Assembly (NCBI GenBank): GCA_040757835.1
Contig: JBFLWJ010000008.1
Location: forward strand, 1 to 58,463
Reading direction: 5' to 3'
Source of the DNA: Actinomycetota bacterium
GTDB taxonomy: Bacteria > Actinomycetota > Geothermincolia > Geothermincolales > RBG-13-55-18
DNA length: 58,463 nucleotides
The position numbers were made by a program, and so were the translations under genes. Below, one piece after another: positions 43,886-53,220 of this stretch. Below the pieces are notes generated by a model that saw only the letters and a program-made list of their open reading frames with translations, did not search any database and was not told where the DNA came from. The number at the start of each line of letters is the position of its first letter. The first letter of the stretch is position 1.

Positions 43886-45016
43886 TCAGTTGATGGTGAC
43901 GTTCAGGCTGAGGTCGCCGTCCTCGGCCATCTCCCACTCGATGATGGAGCGGTCGACCTTATAGGCCATCTCCACCAGGGCCTGGATGGTCCCGATGAGC
44001 GGCAGGTGCAGACAGCAGTTCTCGATCTTCATGAAGAGATGGTCGCGGTGTCCGGCGAACTCGACCTGGGAGCCCAGGCCGCGCAGGCCGATCATCTTCT
44101 GAAAGGTCGCGCCTGAGCGGTTCCACCTCTCCTCGCTCCATGCGCCCCTTATATATCTCCTCTGGGCCTCGATGACCGTTTCTGGTATGGCCTCTCCCAG
44201 CTCGGCCTCCAGGTCGTCGAAGATGGCGTCGATGGCGGAGGGCCCGAAGATGGCCATCCTCCAGCCCGTGTCCGGGTCCGTATAAACCCCTTTGGCGAGG
44301 TCGTAATCGAGTGTAGCCACCTCCTGCGGCAGGCCGCAGCCGGGACAACGCTCGTAGTCGATCCCGCCGGGCTTGAGCCAGTAATGCCGCTTTTTCAGCC
44401 TCTCCCCGAGGTCGATGGGGTGCTGCTCCGGATAGACCTCGATGTTGTAGGTGTTCTCACCTATGCTCTCCCACCTCACCCACATCTCCGTCTTCTCGAA
44501 GACCTCCCCCGCCCCCAGGTTGTCGGCCGCAACGAAGAGGAGGGAATAGGGGTTGCGGTATACCTGCGTGCGCCAGGGGTAGTCCCCGCCGCTCTCCCAG
44601 GCGTCGCCGAGCCGCTGGTCCCCGTAGCCGTACACCCGGCTGAGGTCGACAATGCTCTGGGTGACCGCTTTGACCACGGCGAGGCTGGCTTCCCGCTCCT
44701 GCCGGTTCATGCCGTTCATCTCGCCGGTCCCGCCCCTCCACTGCTCGGGCAGGAAACCGCTCATCTCCGGGGTGAGCAGCCTCTCTATATATCTCTTGGT
44801 ATCGCGGGACTTGCTCTCGATGACGATGTTGGCCACGGGGAGCCCGATCAGCTCCTCGATGCCTCGGAACAGGTGGTCGATGCTGTCCGACTCGAACAGG
44901 ACCATGCGCGTCCGGGAGGACCTCTTAAGGGTTATAGCACCGTTGGCGTCCCAGCTGAATTCCTTGCTCAGCATCAGGGGGATGCCGCAGATATGGCAGC
45001 ACAGGTCATCGTTCAT
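43886..45016 (-). CDS. Duplicated CxxC/V4R-like protein, paralog 6
   Basis: 376 aa. CCHICGIP opens, then SWDANGAITLKRSSRTRMVLFES and IDHLFRGIEELIGLPVANIVIESKSRDTKRYIE. A 12-residue Gly/Met-rich insert (GGTGEMNGMNRQE) follows. The second half starts ERCPGCGLP, then TGWRMAIFGPSAIDAIFDDLEAELGEAIPETVIEAQRRYI and ends IENCCLHLPLIGTIQALVEMAYKVDRSIIEWEMAEDGDLSLNV. The ATG at 45016 has AGGTGGGG upstream. It is the first of the six in transcription order, 150 bp after the Cys-rich duplicated protein. Confidence 0.7.
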   Translation of the reverse strand: MNDDLCCHICGIPLMLSKEFSWDANGAITLKRSSRTRMVLFESDSIDHLFRGIEELIGLPVANIVIESKSRDTKRYIERLLTPEMSGFLPEQWRGGTGEMNGMNRQEREASLAVVKAVTQSIVDLSRVYGYGDQRLGDAWESGGDYPWRTQVYRNPYSLLFVAADNLGAGEVFEKTEMWVRWESIGENTYNIEVYPEQHPIDLGERLKKRHYWLKPGGIDYERCPGCGLPQEVATLDYDLAKGVYTDPDTGWRMAIFGPSAIDAIFDDLEAELGEAIPETVIEAQRRYIRGAWSEERWNRSGATFQKMIGLRGLGSQVEFAGHRDHLFMKIENCCLHLPLIGTIQALVEMAYKVDRSIIEWEMAEDGDLSLNVTIN

Positions 45017-45166
45017 ACCCCACCTCTCGATTCGCAGCACGCACCTTCAACCTAGATATCTTTTCGCCATTAAGGGCGCTTGACTTGAGGGTAACATCGG
45101 CGATCGACACCAGGGCACGAGCGCTGCTCCCAGCGCCGCCATTTTCTCTTCCCGGCTTCGCGGGTC

Positions 45167-46663
45167 CTATTTGAGGAAGCGCCACACGCAGGGCTGGCGG
45201 CGCCCCTCTGGCGGGTGCACCCGCAGCCAGCCGGCTCCGGCCTCGGCGAGGAAAGCGGTGCAGATGCAGCAGTAGTATGGCATCCCCGCGCGCCCTCCCG
45301 ACCATTCGTAGGCGCGCGCGGTGGTCCCCATGCCCGCGGGCCGGCGCGTCTCGCAGAAGTAGTCGAGGGTGAAGGGGATGGAGGACCTCTGCAGTCCCCG
45401 GGGGAGGGGCAACTTCGTCGCCAGGCGCATGGACATGACCTCCATATCCTCCCGGAGTTTCTTCGCCGGGTTGAGGGGCCGGTAAGCCCGGTGGCGGACG
45501 AGTTTTCCCCCGCTGCCGCAGGGATCCAGGATGACGGTCACCCCGCCCGGGTCCTCGCTGACGTTGAGCTTCCCCCGGGGATAGCTCCCGCCGCCGCAGA
45601 GGTCGGCGAGGAAGAAGTCGCGGACGATGAAGCCCACGGCCTCGCGCCGGTCCATGTTCTCGAGCTGGCTCGCTATCTGCCGGCGGGCGCTCTTCTCGTA
45701 GAGGAAGGCGAGGGCCTCACCTACCATCTCCTCCCCAGCCTGCCTGGAGATGAAATCGAGGATGGAGACGAGCATGTTCACGATCTGGCTATGCAGGAAG
45801 ACGAAGTCCCCGGCCATCTCCCGGATGATGCGCAGGGCACCCCGGGTATCGCCGCCCTCCAGCCTCTCCCGGATGCGCGCATAGGTGGGCCGCACCGTGT
45901 CCTCCAGCTGCCGCGGGGCGAACCAGCGCTTCCCGGGCTCGGCCCGGGGTGCCGCTTCCTCCGGCTTCTCGACCCCGTAGCGCTCGTAGAACCTCGCGGG
46001 GATGGCCCTCGCGTCCTTGTATATGTACCAGCGGCAGGGGTCCTCAGCCCGCTCAGGGGGGTCAAGGGGCCAGGCTGGGATGCCGTTGTAGCGGATGGGC
46101 ATGGACTCGTTTATGAAGGAGCAATGGGTGCAGTAATAAGGGAACCCCTCGCGCCCGAAGGACCAGGAGTAGGCCCTGGAGGTGCGGGCGAAATCGAGGG
46201 GCGGTCCGTAGCTGCCCTTGCGCAGCAGCCTCCCCCCGCTCCCGCAGGGGTCCATGAGGAAGGTGAACTTCTCGTCGTCCTCCTCCACCCTGAAAGCTCC
46301 GGGGTGTTCCCCCGCGCCGCCGCAGGAGTGGGCCACCCAGCCACGCACCAGCAATTCCGCCATGAGCCCCCGCTCTATCTCTATGCCCATGAGGTCGAAG
46401 ACGGGCCGTTTGGCGCTGTTATCGAAGCAGTAGGTGAACATGTCGGGCAGCTTTTCCTCGCCCAGGTTTTCGCCCGTCCAGGTGAAGATTGCCGCGAGGC
46501 AGTCGGTGAAGAAGTCGTGCAGCAGGACGCGTTCCTGCCTCAGGTCATCGCACAGGGCGATGGCCGCGGGCACGTTTCCCGCCTTGACGGCCGCCCTGAT
46601 GCGGCGGATGACCGGGACGGCCATCTCCTCTTTCTCTGCCTCGCTGAACCACTGGCTGGCCAT
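45167..46663 (-). CDS. Internally duplicated Cys-rich protein with DPCGSGG motifs
   Basis: 498 aa, unknown family. Two halves repeat the same plan: a helical segment (LLHDFFTDCLAAIFTWTGENLGEE; FLHSQIVNMLVSILDFISRQAGEE), an HSCGGAG or DLCGGGS turn, LMDPCGSGGRLLRKG or ILDPCGSGGKLVRHR, then Y-W/G-R and GxPYYCTHC or GMPYYCCIC, and a closing PCRWYIYK or PCVWRF. Six paired Cys/His per half suggest metal or cofactor binding. Start at 46663. It is divergent from the dikinase-like gene with only 147 bp between, and upstream of the six paralogs on the same strand. No function proposed. Confidence 0.6.
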   Translation of the reverse strand: MASQWFSEAEKEEMAVPVIRRIRAAVKAGNVPAAIALCDDLRQERVLLHDFFTDCLAAIFTWTGENLGEEKLPDMFTYCFDNSAKRPVFDLMGIEIERGLMAELLVRGWVAHSCGGAGEHPGAFRVEEDDEKFTFLMDPCGSGGRLLRKGSYGPPLDFARTSRAYSWSFGREGFPYYCTHCSFINESMPIRYNGIPAWPLDPPERAEDPCRWYIYKDARAIPARFYERYGVEKPEEAAPRAEPGKRWFAPRQLEDTVRPTYARIRERLEGGDTRGALRIIREMAGDFVFLHSQIVNMLVSILDFISRQAGEEMVGEALAFLYEKSARRQIASQLENMDRREAVGFIVRDFFLADLCGGGSYPRGKLNVSEDPGGVTVILDPCGSGGKLVRHRAYRPLNPAKKLREDMEVMSMRLATKLPLPRGLQRSSIPFTLDYFCETRRPAGMGTTARAYEWSGGRAGMPYYCCICTAFLAEAGAGWLRVHPPEGRRQPCVWRFLK

Positions 46664-46782
46664 ATGGAAAACCCCTCCCGCCGGCTTTCCTGTATGGGAC
46701 CGCTGCATTGATATATTACCCGGCTGTCGCCATATCTCCTCTATACAGCGAGGTCGCCCTTAAAGAGAGCCATACAAGTCTG

Positions 46783-46788
46783 TATAAT
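46783..46788 (+). promoter_or_regulatory. Candidate -10 box of the dikinase-like gene
   Basis: TATAAT, 23 bp before the start codon, with a weak TTAAAG 17 bp upstream. It lies in the short divergent region shared with the Cys-rich duplicated protein. Confidence 0.5.
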
Positions 46789-46810
46789 ATTTGGGCAGAA
46801 AGGGGAGGTG

Positions 46811-49800
46811 ATGGCGTTGGAGGTTGTCACCGCTGCTCTATCAGAGATCGGTCTCGGTGATCTCGCGCGAGTCGGGGGCAAGGGCGCCAACCTGGGCCAC
46901 CTGCTGCGGGGCGGTTTTCCCGTCCCCCCGGGCTTCTGCGTACTGGCCGGCGCTTACGAGAGCTTTCTCGCCCAACCCGACCTCGCGCGCCGCATAAGCG
47001 ATATCCTGGGACCCCTCGAACTCTCCGATCTCACCGCGGTGGAGGAGGCAGCGGCACGCATCCGCGGGCTCTTCCTCTCCGTGCCCCTCCCCGCCCCCAC
47101 CGAATGGGCCATTGCCGCCGCATACCGCGCATTGCTGGAGGATGTGGGCGCGGACACGCTGGTGGCGGTACGCTCCTCGGTGGGGACTAAAGACCTCTCC
47201 GTGACCTCCTTTCCCGGGCAGATGGACACCTACCACAACCTGCGCGGAGAGGACGAGGTTCTGAGAAAAGTGGTGGAGTGCTGGGCCTCGGCCTACAGCT
47301 ACCGCGCCCTGGTCAACCGCCTCTCCCGCGGCATCGACCACCGCGACGTCTTCGTCGCCCCCCTGGTACAGGCGATGGTGGCGGCGGACAGCGCGGGCGT
47401 CATCTTCACCGCCAACCCCCTGAGCGGGCGGAGAGACCAGATGGTGATCAACGCCTGCCCAGGCCTGGGGGAAGGGGTCGTGGCGGGAGAGCTGCAGTGC
47501 GACCACCTGGTGCTGGAGCACGACAGCGGCGAGGTGGTCGAGGAAGCCCTCGGCCACAAGGATTTCAAGATCGTGCTGGACACGGAGAGGGGACAGGGCA
47601 ATCTGAAGGTTCCCCTCCCTCCCGAGGAAGGAGACCTGCCCGCCATCTCGCCGTCGCAGGTGAGGCAGCTGGCGGAAGCGGCGCGGGCCATCGAAGCATA
47701 CTACGGCTCTCCCCAGGATATCGAGTGGGCCTTCGCGGCGGGTGAACTGTATATACTGCAGGCGAGGAAGATAACCGGCCTGGAGACCGCCCCGCAAGCG
47801 GAAGAAGCGCCCCCCGCCACGGCTGCCGTGAGCGGCGGGGCCCCATCACCCGCGGGCGGCGCCACGGAGCCACACGACGACAGCGCAGCTACCCCGCCGG
47901 CGCCGTCCCCGGACGGGGCCCGGGAATGGGTGAGCGAGTTCGACACCACCGTCGACCCGCGTTTCGACCTCTATACCCTCTCCAATATCAGCGAGGTCCT
48001 GCCTGGCGTGCTCACCCCCTTGAGCATGTCGGACATCCCCTCGCTGGACTACGGCTTCACCAAGGCGAACAGCGACTTCGGACTGATGAAGGGCATCGAG
48101 CCGGCGAGCGAGATGAACTTCCTAGGCCTCTTCTACGGGCGCGTCCACCTCAACCTCTCGGTGGTCAGGGCCATGATCGCCAGGGCCCCCGGCGGCAGCA
48201 CCCGCGAGTTCGACCGCAGACCTCCCGAGGAGAGCGGCCTTGAGGAGGTGAAGTGGCGCCCTACCAGGGAGAACCTTTTCGCCCTGCCCGGCATCATCCT
48301 GGGCCTGCTGCGCGGGGCGCGGGAAGCGCCCGCCAGGGCGGTGGAGCTGGCACACGAGAACGAGCGCCTGCTGGCCGAAGCGCGGCGCCTGAACGTGGCG
48401 AACGCCCCTTACCCGTCCATAATGGAGTGGCTGGGAGAGAGCCGCGCCTTCGTCAACGAGGTCATGGCCGGGCACATCGTCGTATCCGAGCTGGCCACCA
48501 ACTACTACGGCCTTTTGACCAAGCTCACCGCGGCATGGCTGGAGGACACGGACGGCATGCTGGCCTCCCGCCTGGTGACCGGCCTGCAGACGCTTGAGAG
48601 CGCCCGGCCCAACATCGGCATCTGGGACCTCTCGCGCCAGGTCTGCGCCTCTCCGGAGTTGCGGGAGGTCGTCGAGAGCACCCCGCCGGAGGAGGTCCTC
48701 ACGCGCCTGGAGTCCGACCCCTCCCCGCAGGCCGCCGCCTTGCTGGCCTCCCTGCGCTCGTTCCTGGACGACTTCGGATACCGCGGCGTGTTCGAGGGGG
48801 AGGCCATGACCCTCAACTGGGAGGAAGACCCCGGGTACGTCTTCAGCATGATAAGGAACTACCTGGACACTGGCCCGGAATACGACCCGCGCGAGCATGC
48901 CCGCAGGCAGGAACGGGAGAGGGAGGGAGCGACCGCCGCCGCCCTCGCCCGCCTCAGCGCGGCGCGGCGCCCCCTGCTCCGCTACGCCATCCGGCAGGCG
49001 CAGGAGTTCATCCGCCTGCGCGAGTTCATGAAGGCGGTGCTGGTGCGGTTGCTGGCCCAGGGCAAGGCGATCTACCACGCCCTGGGCCCCAGGTTCGCCG
49101 CGGAGGGGATCACCACGGCGGCGGACGACATCTTCTTCCTCACCAGCACGGAGATCCGCGAGCTGGCCCTCGGCCGCGGACGGGATATCGCCGTGGGGGA
49201 AGTGGTGGCCAGGCGCAGGCGCGAGTACGAGAGGAACCTCTCCGTGGTGCTGCCCGAGCACAGCAAGGGCCGTCCCCGCCCTCTCTCCCCCGCCGAGCTC
49301 GAGGCGCGGGGGGAGGTCCACGTGCTGAGCGGCATCCCCGTGAGTCCGGGCCGTGTCACGGGCAGAGCGCGGGTGATCACCGATCCGCGGCGCAACCCGC
49401 GGTTCGAGCCGGGGGAGATACTCGTGGCCCCGGTGACCGATGCCGCCTGGACCCCCCTCTTCGTCACCGCCGCGGCCATCGTAGTGGACGTGGGCGGGCC
49501 GCTCTCCCACGGCTCCATCGTGGCGCGCGAGTACGGCATCCCCGGGGTGCTGAACGTGGGCCAGGGCACCCGCGTCATCCGCACCGGCCAGACCATCACC
49601 GTGGACGGCGACCGTGGAATGGTATATATCCATACCCCGGAGGGGGGCGCCGGGCAGGCGGGGGCGCCCTCACGGGAGCCGGGAGAGGGGGAGTGGACGA
49701 GCGAGTTCGACACCACCGTCGACCCGGCCTACCCGGACTACACCCTCTCCAACATCAGCGAAGTGCTGCCCGGCGTGCTCACTCCCCTGACCATGTCCGA

Positions 49801-51415
49801 CCTCGATGCCCTCGATTACGGCTTCGTGAAGACCAACCGCGATTTCGGGCTGATGAAAGGGATCGAGCCCGCGAGCGAGATGACCTTCCTCGGCCTCTTC
49901 TACGGCCGCTGTCACCTCAACCTCTCGGTGATCAAGGCCATCGCCGCCAGGGTGCCCGGAGGTTCGGCGAGCGAGTTCGAGCGCAGGGACGCCGGCGTCG
50001 GCGGGAAGGCGGAAAGGACCTGGCGCCCGACCCCTGCCAACCTCGCCGCGCTGCCGCGCCTGCTCTGGCGCGAGTTGGTCAGGGGCATCACCACCCCCCG
50101 GGAGGCGGAGGCGCTGGCGCGCGAGATGGACGCCCGGCTGGAGGAGGCGGGGCGGCGCGACCTGGAGCACCTGCCCTGCCGCGACATCCTTGAGGGGATG
50201 GAAGTAGGGCGCGAGCACCTCTTCCGGGCCATGGCCATGCATATAACCGTGTCTCAGTTCGCCCTTATCCATCACCTTCTCCTGTGCCGCCTGACGGCGG
50301 CATGGCTGGGAGACAATGACGGCATGCTGGCCTCCCGCCTCATGACCGGGCTGCGGGGACTGGAGAGCGCGAGGCCCAGCGCCCTCATCTGGGACCTCTC
50401 CCGCATGGTCCTCGCCAGCGGCGAGCTAGGGCGCATCTTCGCGGAGAGCGCGCCCGGCGAGATACTCTCGCGCCTCGAGGGCAGCGCCTCGCCCGAGGCG
50501 GCGGCGTTCCTGGCTTCGCTGCGTTCCTTCCTGGCGGAGTTCGGCTACCGCGGCGTCTTCGAGGCGGAGACCATGCTCCCGAGCTGGGAGGAGGACCCCT
50601 CCTGCGTATTCTCGATGATCGCCAACTACCTGGAGGCGGATGCGTCGAGCGGACCGCGCGAACTGGCGGCCAGGCAGGACCGCGAGAGGGAGGAGGCCAT
50701 GCGCGAGGTCGAGAGGAAGCTCAAGGGCTTGCGGCACGTGGTCTTCCGTTACATCCTCGGGCAGGCGCAGCGCTACATCTCCCTGCGCGAGTACATGAAA
50801 TCCTACCTCATCAAGGGCATCCATCAGGCCAAGAAGACCTACCGCGCCCTGGGCGCAAGGCTCAGCGAGGACGGCGTCCTGAGCGCGTCGGAAGACATAT
50901 ATTTCCTGACGCGCCAGGAGATCGCCGCCCTGGCAGGTGGCGGGGGCGGTAAGGCGTCTTGGGGAGAGATGATCGCCAGGCGCCGCGCCGAATACGAGCG
51001 CAACCTCACGGTCACCCTCCCGCAATACAGCCACGGCCGCCCCCGGCCCCTCACCCCCGAGGAGCTGGCGCGGGAGAGGAACGTCGAGGTCCTCGAGGGC
51101 ATCGGGGTAAGCCCGGGGGTGGTCACCGCGAAGGCCAGGGTGATAACCGACCCACGCCGCGACGCCGCGCTGAAGCCGGGAGAGATACTGGTGGCACCGG
51201 TGACCGACGCCGCTTGGACCCCTCTCTTCGTCACCGCCGCGGCCACGGTGGTGGAGGTGGGGGGGCCGCTCTCCCACGGCTCCATCGTGGCGCGCGAGTT
51301 CGGGATGCCCTGCGTGGTCAACGCCGGCGGCGCCACCCAGCTCATCGCAACGGGGCAGACCATAACCGTGGACGGCGGCCAGGGCAAGGTATATCTGCAC
51401 CCCGCAGAGAAATAA
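46811..51415 (+). CDS. Giant PEP-synthase/rifampin-phosphotransferase-like protein with two substrate/His modules
   Basis: 1534 aa. Residues 1-325 are a PPDK_N ATP-binding domain (GGKGANLGHLL, VAVRSSVGTKD, GVIFTANPLSG, IEWAFAAGELYILQARKIT). A Pro/Ala-rich linker (about 330-372) follows. Module 1 (about 373-960) and module 2 (about 970-1534) are near duplicates. Each starts SEFDTTVDP...YTLSNISEVLPGVLTPL, contains GLMKGIEPASEM, and ends in a PEP-utiliser mobile domain with GGPLSHGSIVARE; the phosphoryl-accepting His are His900 and His1489. Single-module versions (ATP domain, substrate domain, His domain) include rifampin phosphotransferase and phenylphosphate synthase. One ATP domain serving two swinging-His modules is unusual. 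Substrates unknown. Confidence 0.85.
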   Translation: MALEVVTAALSEIGLGDLARVGGKGANLGHLLRGGFPVPPGFCVLAGAYESFLAQPDLARRISDILGPLELSDLTAVEEAAARIRGLFLSVPLPAPTEWAIAAAYRALLEDVGADTLVAVRSSVGTKDLSVTSFPGQMDTYHNLRGEDEVLRKVVECWASAYSYRALVNRLSRGIDHRDVFVAPLVQAMVAADSAGVIFTANPLSGRRDQMVINACPGLGEGVVAGELQCDHLVLEHDSGEVVEEALGHKDFKIVLDTERGQGNLKVPLPPEEGDLPAISPSQVRQLAEAARAIEAYYGSPQDIEWAFAAGELYILQARKITGLETAPQAEEAPPATAAVSGGAPSPAGGATEPHDDSAATPPAPSPDGAREWVSEFDTTVDPRFDLYTLSNISEVLPGVLTPLSMSDIPSLDYGFTKANSDFGLMKGIEPASEMNFLGLFYGRVHLNLSVVRAMIARAPGGSTREFDRRPPEESGLEEVKWRPTRENLFALPGIILGLLRGAREAPARAVELAHENERLLAEARRLNVANAPYPSIMEWLGESRAFVNEVMAGHIVVSELATNYYGLLTKLTAAWLEDTDGMLASRLVTGLQTLESARPNIGIWDLSRQVCASPELREVVESTPPEEVLTRLESDPSPQAAALLASLRSFLDDFGYRGVFEGEAMTLNWEEDPGYVFSMIRNYLDTGPEYDPREHARRQEREREGATAAALARLSAARRPLLRYAIRQAQEFIRLREFMKAVLVRLLAQGKAIYHALGPRFAAEGITTAADDIFFLTSTEIRELALGRGRDIAVGEVVARRRREYERNLSVVLPEHSKGRPRPLSPAELEARGEVHVLSGIPVSPGRVTGRARVITDPRRNPRFEPGEILVAPVTDAAWTPLFVTAAAIVVDVGGPLSHGSIVAREYGIPGVLNVGQGTRVIRTGQTITVDGDRGMVYIHTPEGGAGQAGAPSREPGEGEWTSEFDTTVDPAYPDYTLSNISEVLPGVLTPLTMSDLDALDYGFVKTNRDFGLMKGIEPASEMTFLGLFYGRCHLNLSVIKAIAARVPGGSASEFERRDAGVGGKAERTWRPTPANLAALPRLLWRELVRGITTPREAEALAREMDARLEEAGRRDLEHLPCRDILEGMEVGREHLFRAMAMHITVSQFALIHHLLLCRLTAAWLGDNDGMLASRLMTGLRGLESARPSALIWDLSRMVLASGELGRIFAESAPGEILSRLEGSASPEAAAFLASLRSFLAEFGYRGVFEAETMLPSWEEDPSCVFSMIANYLEADASSGPRELAARQDREREEAMREVERKLKGLRHVVFRYILGQAQRYISLREYMKSYLIKGIHQAKKTYRALGARLSEDGVLSASEDIYFLTRQEIAALAGGGGGKASWGEMIARRRAEYERNLTVTLPQYSHGRPRPLTPEELARERNVEVLEGIGVSPGVVTAKARVITDPRRDAALKPGEILVAPVTDAAWTPLFVTAAATVVEVGGPLSHGSIVAREFGMPCVVNAGGATQLIATGQTITVDGGQGKVYLHPAEK

Positions 51416-51473
51416 TCACGAAAGATCCTTCCCGGAGAACCTGCCGGGAAACGACTCCTCAAAGGGGATTCTC

Positions 51474-52568
51474 ATGGAAGCTTCCGCGGCGCGGGAGGGG
51501 GGATTCGGCAGCAAGCTGAAGGTCCATGCTTTGAGCGCATCCTACGCTCTGCTCAAGCGGTCGAAGGGCATCGGCGTCCCACTGCAACCCGGAGTGGAAT
51601 ACCTGCACGATCCCACCGCGGACCACGACTGGAACGAGAGCTTCTACTTCAACTTCACCGATCCCAAGCGGCAGCTGGGCGGCTGGACCAGGATCGGCAT
51701 CCTTCCCAACCAGGACAGCGACGTGGGCGCCATCATGCTCTATGCCGGAGGCAGCCGTATCCTGGCCGCGCTCCAGACCGGAAGGGCCGTATGCGAGGGG
51801 GACGAGTTGCGCTTTGGCGGCCTCTCTTACCGGCGCCTCGAACCTCTGCGGAAGTGGCGCCTCGCATTCCAGGGAGAGATGATGGACATCGACAACGCCC
51901 GCAAACTCCCCGAGCTGAAGCCGGAGTCACTCCTGACCCAGAAGGTGGAGGTCGACCTCGAGGTCGAGGGCGCTTCCCCCTGCTTCGACTTCAAGGACTC
52001 CGACCCGCGGGCCCTTGCGGAGATGCTGGTGAAGGCGCGCACGCGCCTCTCCGACCTGCGCAAGGTGTCGAAGGTCTCCAGCGAGCACTACGAGCAGGTG
52101 ATGCGCGCCAGGGGGTCCATCCGCATCGGCAACCGCGAGATACAGCTCCAGGGCAGCGGCCACCGCGACCACTCCTGGGGAGTGCGGGACTGGGCCGCGC
52201 CGCGCCTGTGGACCTGGCTCACCTGCCAGTTCGGCGAGGAACTGGCCTTCAACCTCAGCCGCGTGGCCATCGCCAGCGTGGACATCTTCAACGGTTTCGT
52301 GGCCAGGGGTGGCGCCAACTACCCCGTGCGCAGGGCCGCCCTGGAGACGCGTTTCGAGGAGGACGGCGTGACCCAGCACGGCCTCGCCATCCACCTCGAG
52401 GACACGGGAGGACAGGTTATCGAGGTCACCGGGGACGTCCTCTGCGTCATCCCCATACTCCTGCCGTCAGGGGAGCACACCACCCTGGTCAACGAGGCGC
52501 TGACAGAGTACCGCTGGGGCGACCGGGTCGGCTACGGCATCGCCGAATACCTTCATCAGCTGGGTTGA
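51474..52568 (+). CDS. Lipocalin-like/CrtC-like protein (DUF7064/7065 type)
   Basis: 364 aa. EYLHDPTADHDWNESFYFNFTDPKRQLGG near residue 43 and QGSGHRDHSWGVRDWAAPRLWTW near 220 are characteristic of the beta-rich family found in actinobacteria, often near small-molecule kinases or acyl-CoA genes. The fold resembles hydroxyneurosporene synthase/AttH. An AAAGGGGATT site precedes the ATG. It is 58 bases after the dikinase-like gene and probably in its operon, so it may handle the same hydrophobic substrate. Catalytic activity is not established. Confidence 0.7.
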   Translation: MEASAAREGGFGSKLKVHALSASYALLKRSKGIGVPLQPGVEYLHDPTADHDWNESFYFNFTDPKRQLGGWTRIGILPNQDSDVGAIMLYAGGSRILAALQTGRAVCEGDELRFGGLSYRRLEPLRKWRLAFQGEMMDIDNARKLPELKPESLLTQKVEVDLEVEGASPCFDFKDSDPRALAEMLVKARTRLSDLRKVSKVSSEHYEQVMRARGSIRIGNREIQLQGSGHRDHSWGVRDWAAPRLWTWLTCQFGEELAFNLSRVAIASVDIFNGFVARGGANYPVRRAALETRFEEDGVTQHGLAIHLEDTGGQVIEVTGDVLCVIPILLPSGEHTTLVNEALTEYRWGDRVGYGIAEYLHQLG

Positions 52569-52668
52569 ACCGAGGGTGTGACGAGCGACCGGGAAGAGGC
52601 GGCCAACCGCCTCTCTTGTTTTGGGTGTAAGGGACGAAGGTGAGGCATCAGGGTGGGAGGAGGTTGAT

Positions 52669-53052
52669 ATGGCGAACAGGAAGCCGGCGAGCATCGACGC
52701 ATACCTCAAGGGGGTGACGCCGGAGATGCGGGACGCCCTGGAAGAGCTACGCGCGGTGATCGCGAAGGCCGCGCCGCAGGCGGAGGAGGCCATCGCCTGG
52801 GACATGCCCGCGTTCAAGCTCAACGGGAAGAACCTGGTGGGATTCGCCGCCTTCAGGGAGCATTACAGCCTCTTCCCCATGAGCGGCACCGTGACCGAGG
52901 CTTTCGAGGACGAACTCGCCCCGTTCACCACCACCAAAGGGACCATCCACTTCCAGCCGGGAAAACCCCTCCCCGCCGCACTGGTGAAGAAGATCGTGAG
53001 GTACCGCATCAAGGAGATCGAAGCCCTCGCCGCCGCGAAGAAGCGTAAATAA
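52669..53052 (+). CDS. DUF1801 (YdhG-like) protein
   Basis: 127 aa. SIDAYLKGVTPEMRDALEELRAVIAKAAPQAEEAIAWDMPAF and LVGFAAFREHYSLFPMSG are the DUF1801 hallmarks, and the tail RYRIKEIEALAAAKKRK is typical. Relatives include the Bacillus frataxin-like iron chaperone YdhG. GGAGGAGG precedes the ATG. Gap 53053-53220 shows nothing recognisable. Confidence 0.85.
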   Translation: MANRKPASIDAYLKGVTPEMRDALEELRAVIAKAAPQAEEAIAWDMPAFKLNGKNLVGFAAFREHYSLFPMSGTVTEAFEDELAPFTTTKGTIHFQPGKPLPAALVKKIVRYRIKEIEALAAAKKRK

Positions 53053-53220
53053 TCACGGACGCATAAGGGCTGGAGTCCGTATCGTCTTCATCGCGTTGCG
53101 GCGATGTGGAGCAGCCGGATAAGCCTCTGCCGCCATCCGGGCATGAAACCGCTCGGGGCCGGCGGGGCCGGTATCAACCCGCGCAAGCCCCGTATCTGCA
53201 AGTATTACTGCTGTTGCGGG

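Noticed and set aside
43678..43893. 71-aa plus-strand frame between paralogs 5 and 6
   Set aside because: No ribosome site, no family-like features; more likely promoter space.
48122..49633. 503-aa minus-strand open frame inside the dikinase-like gene
   Set aside because: Shadow of the duplicated module; no motifs.
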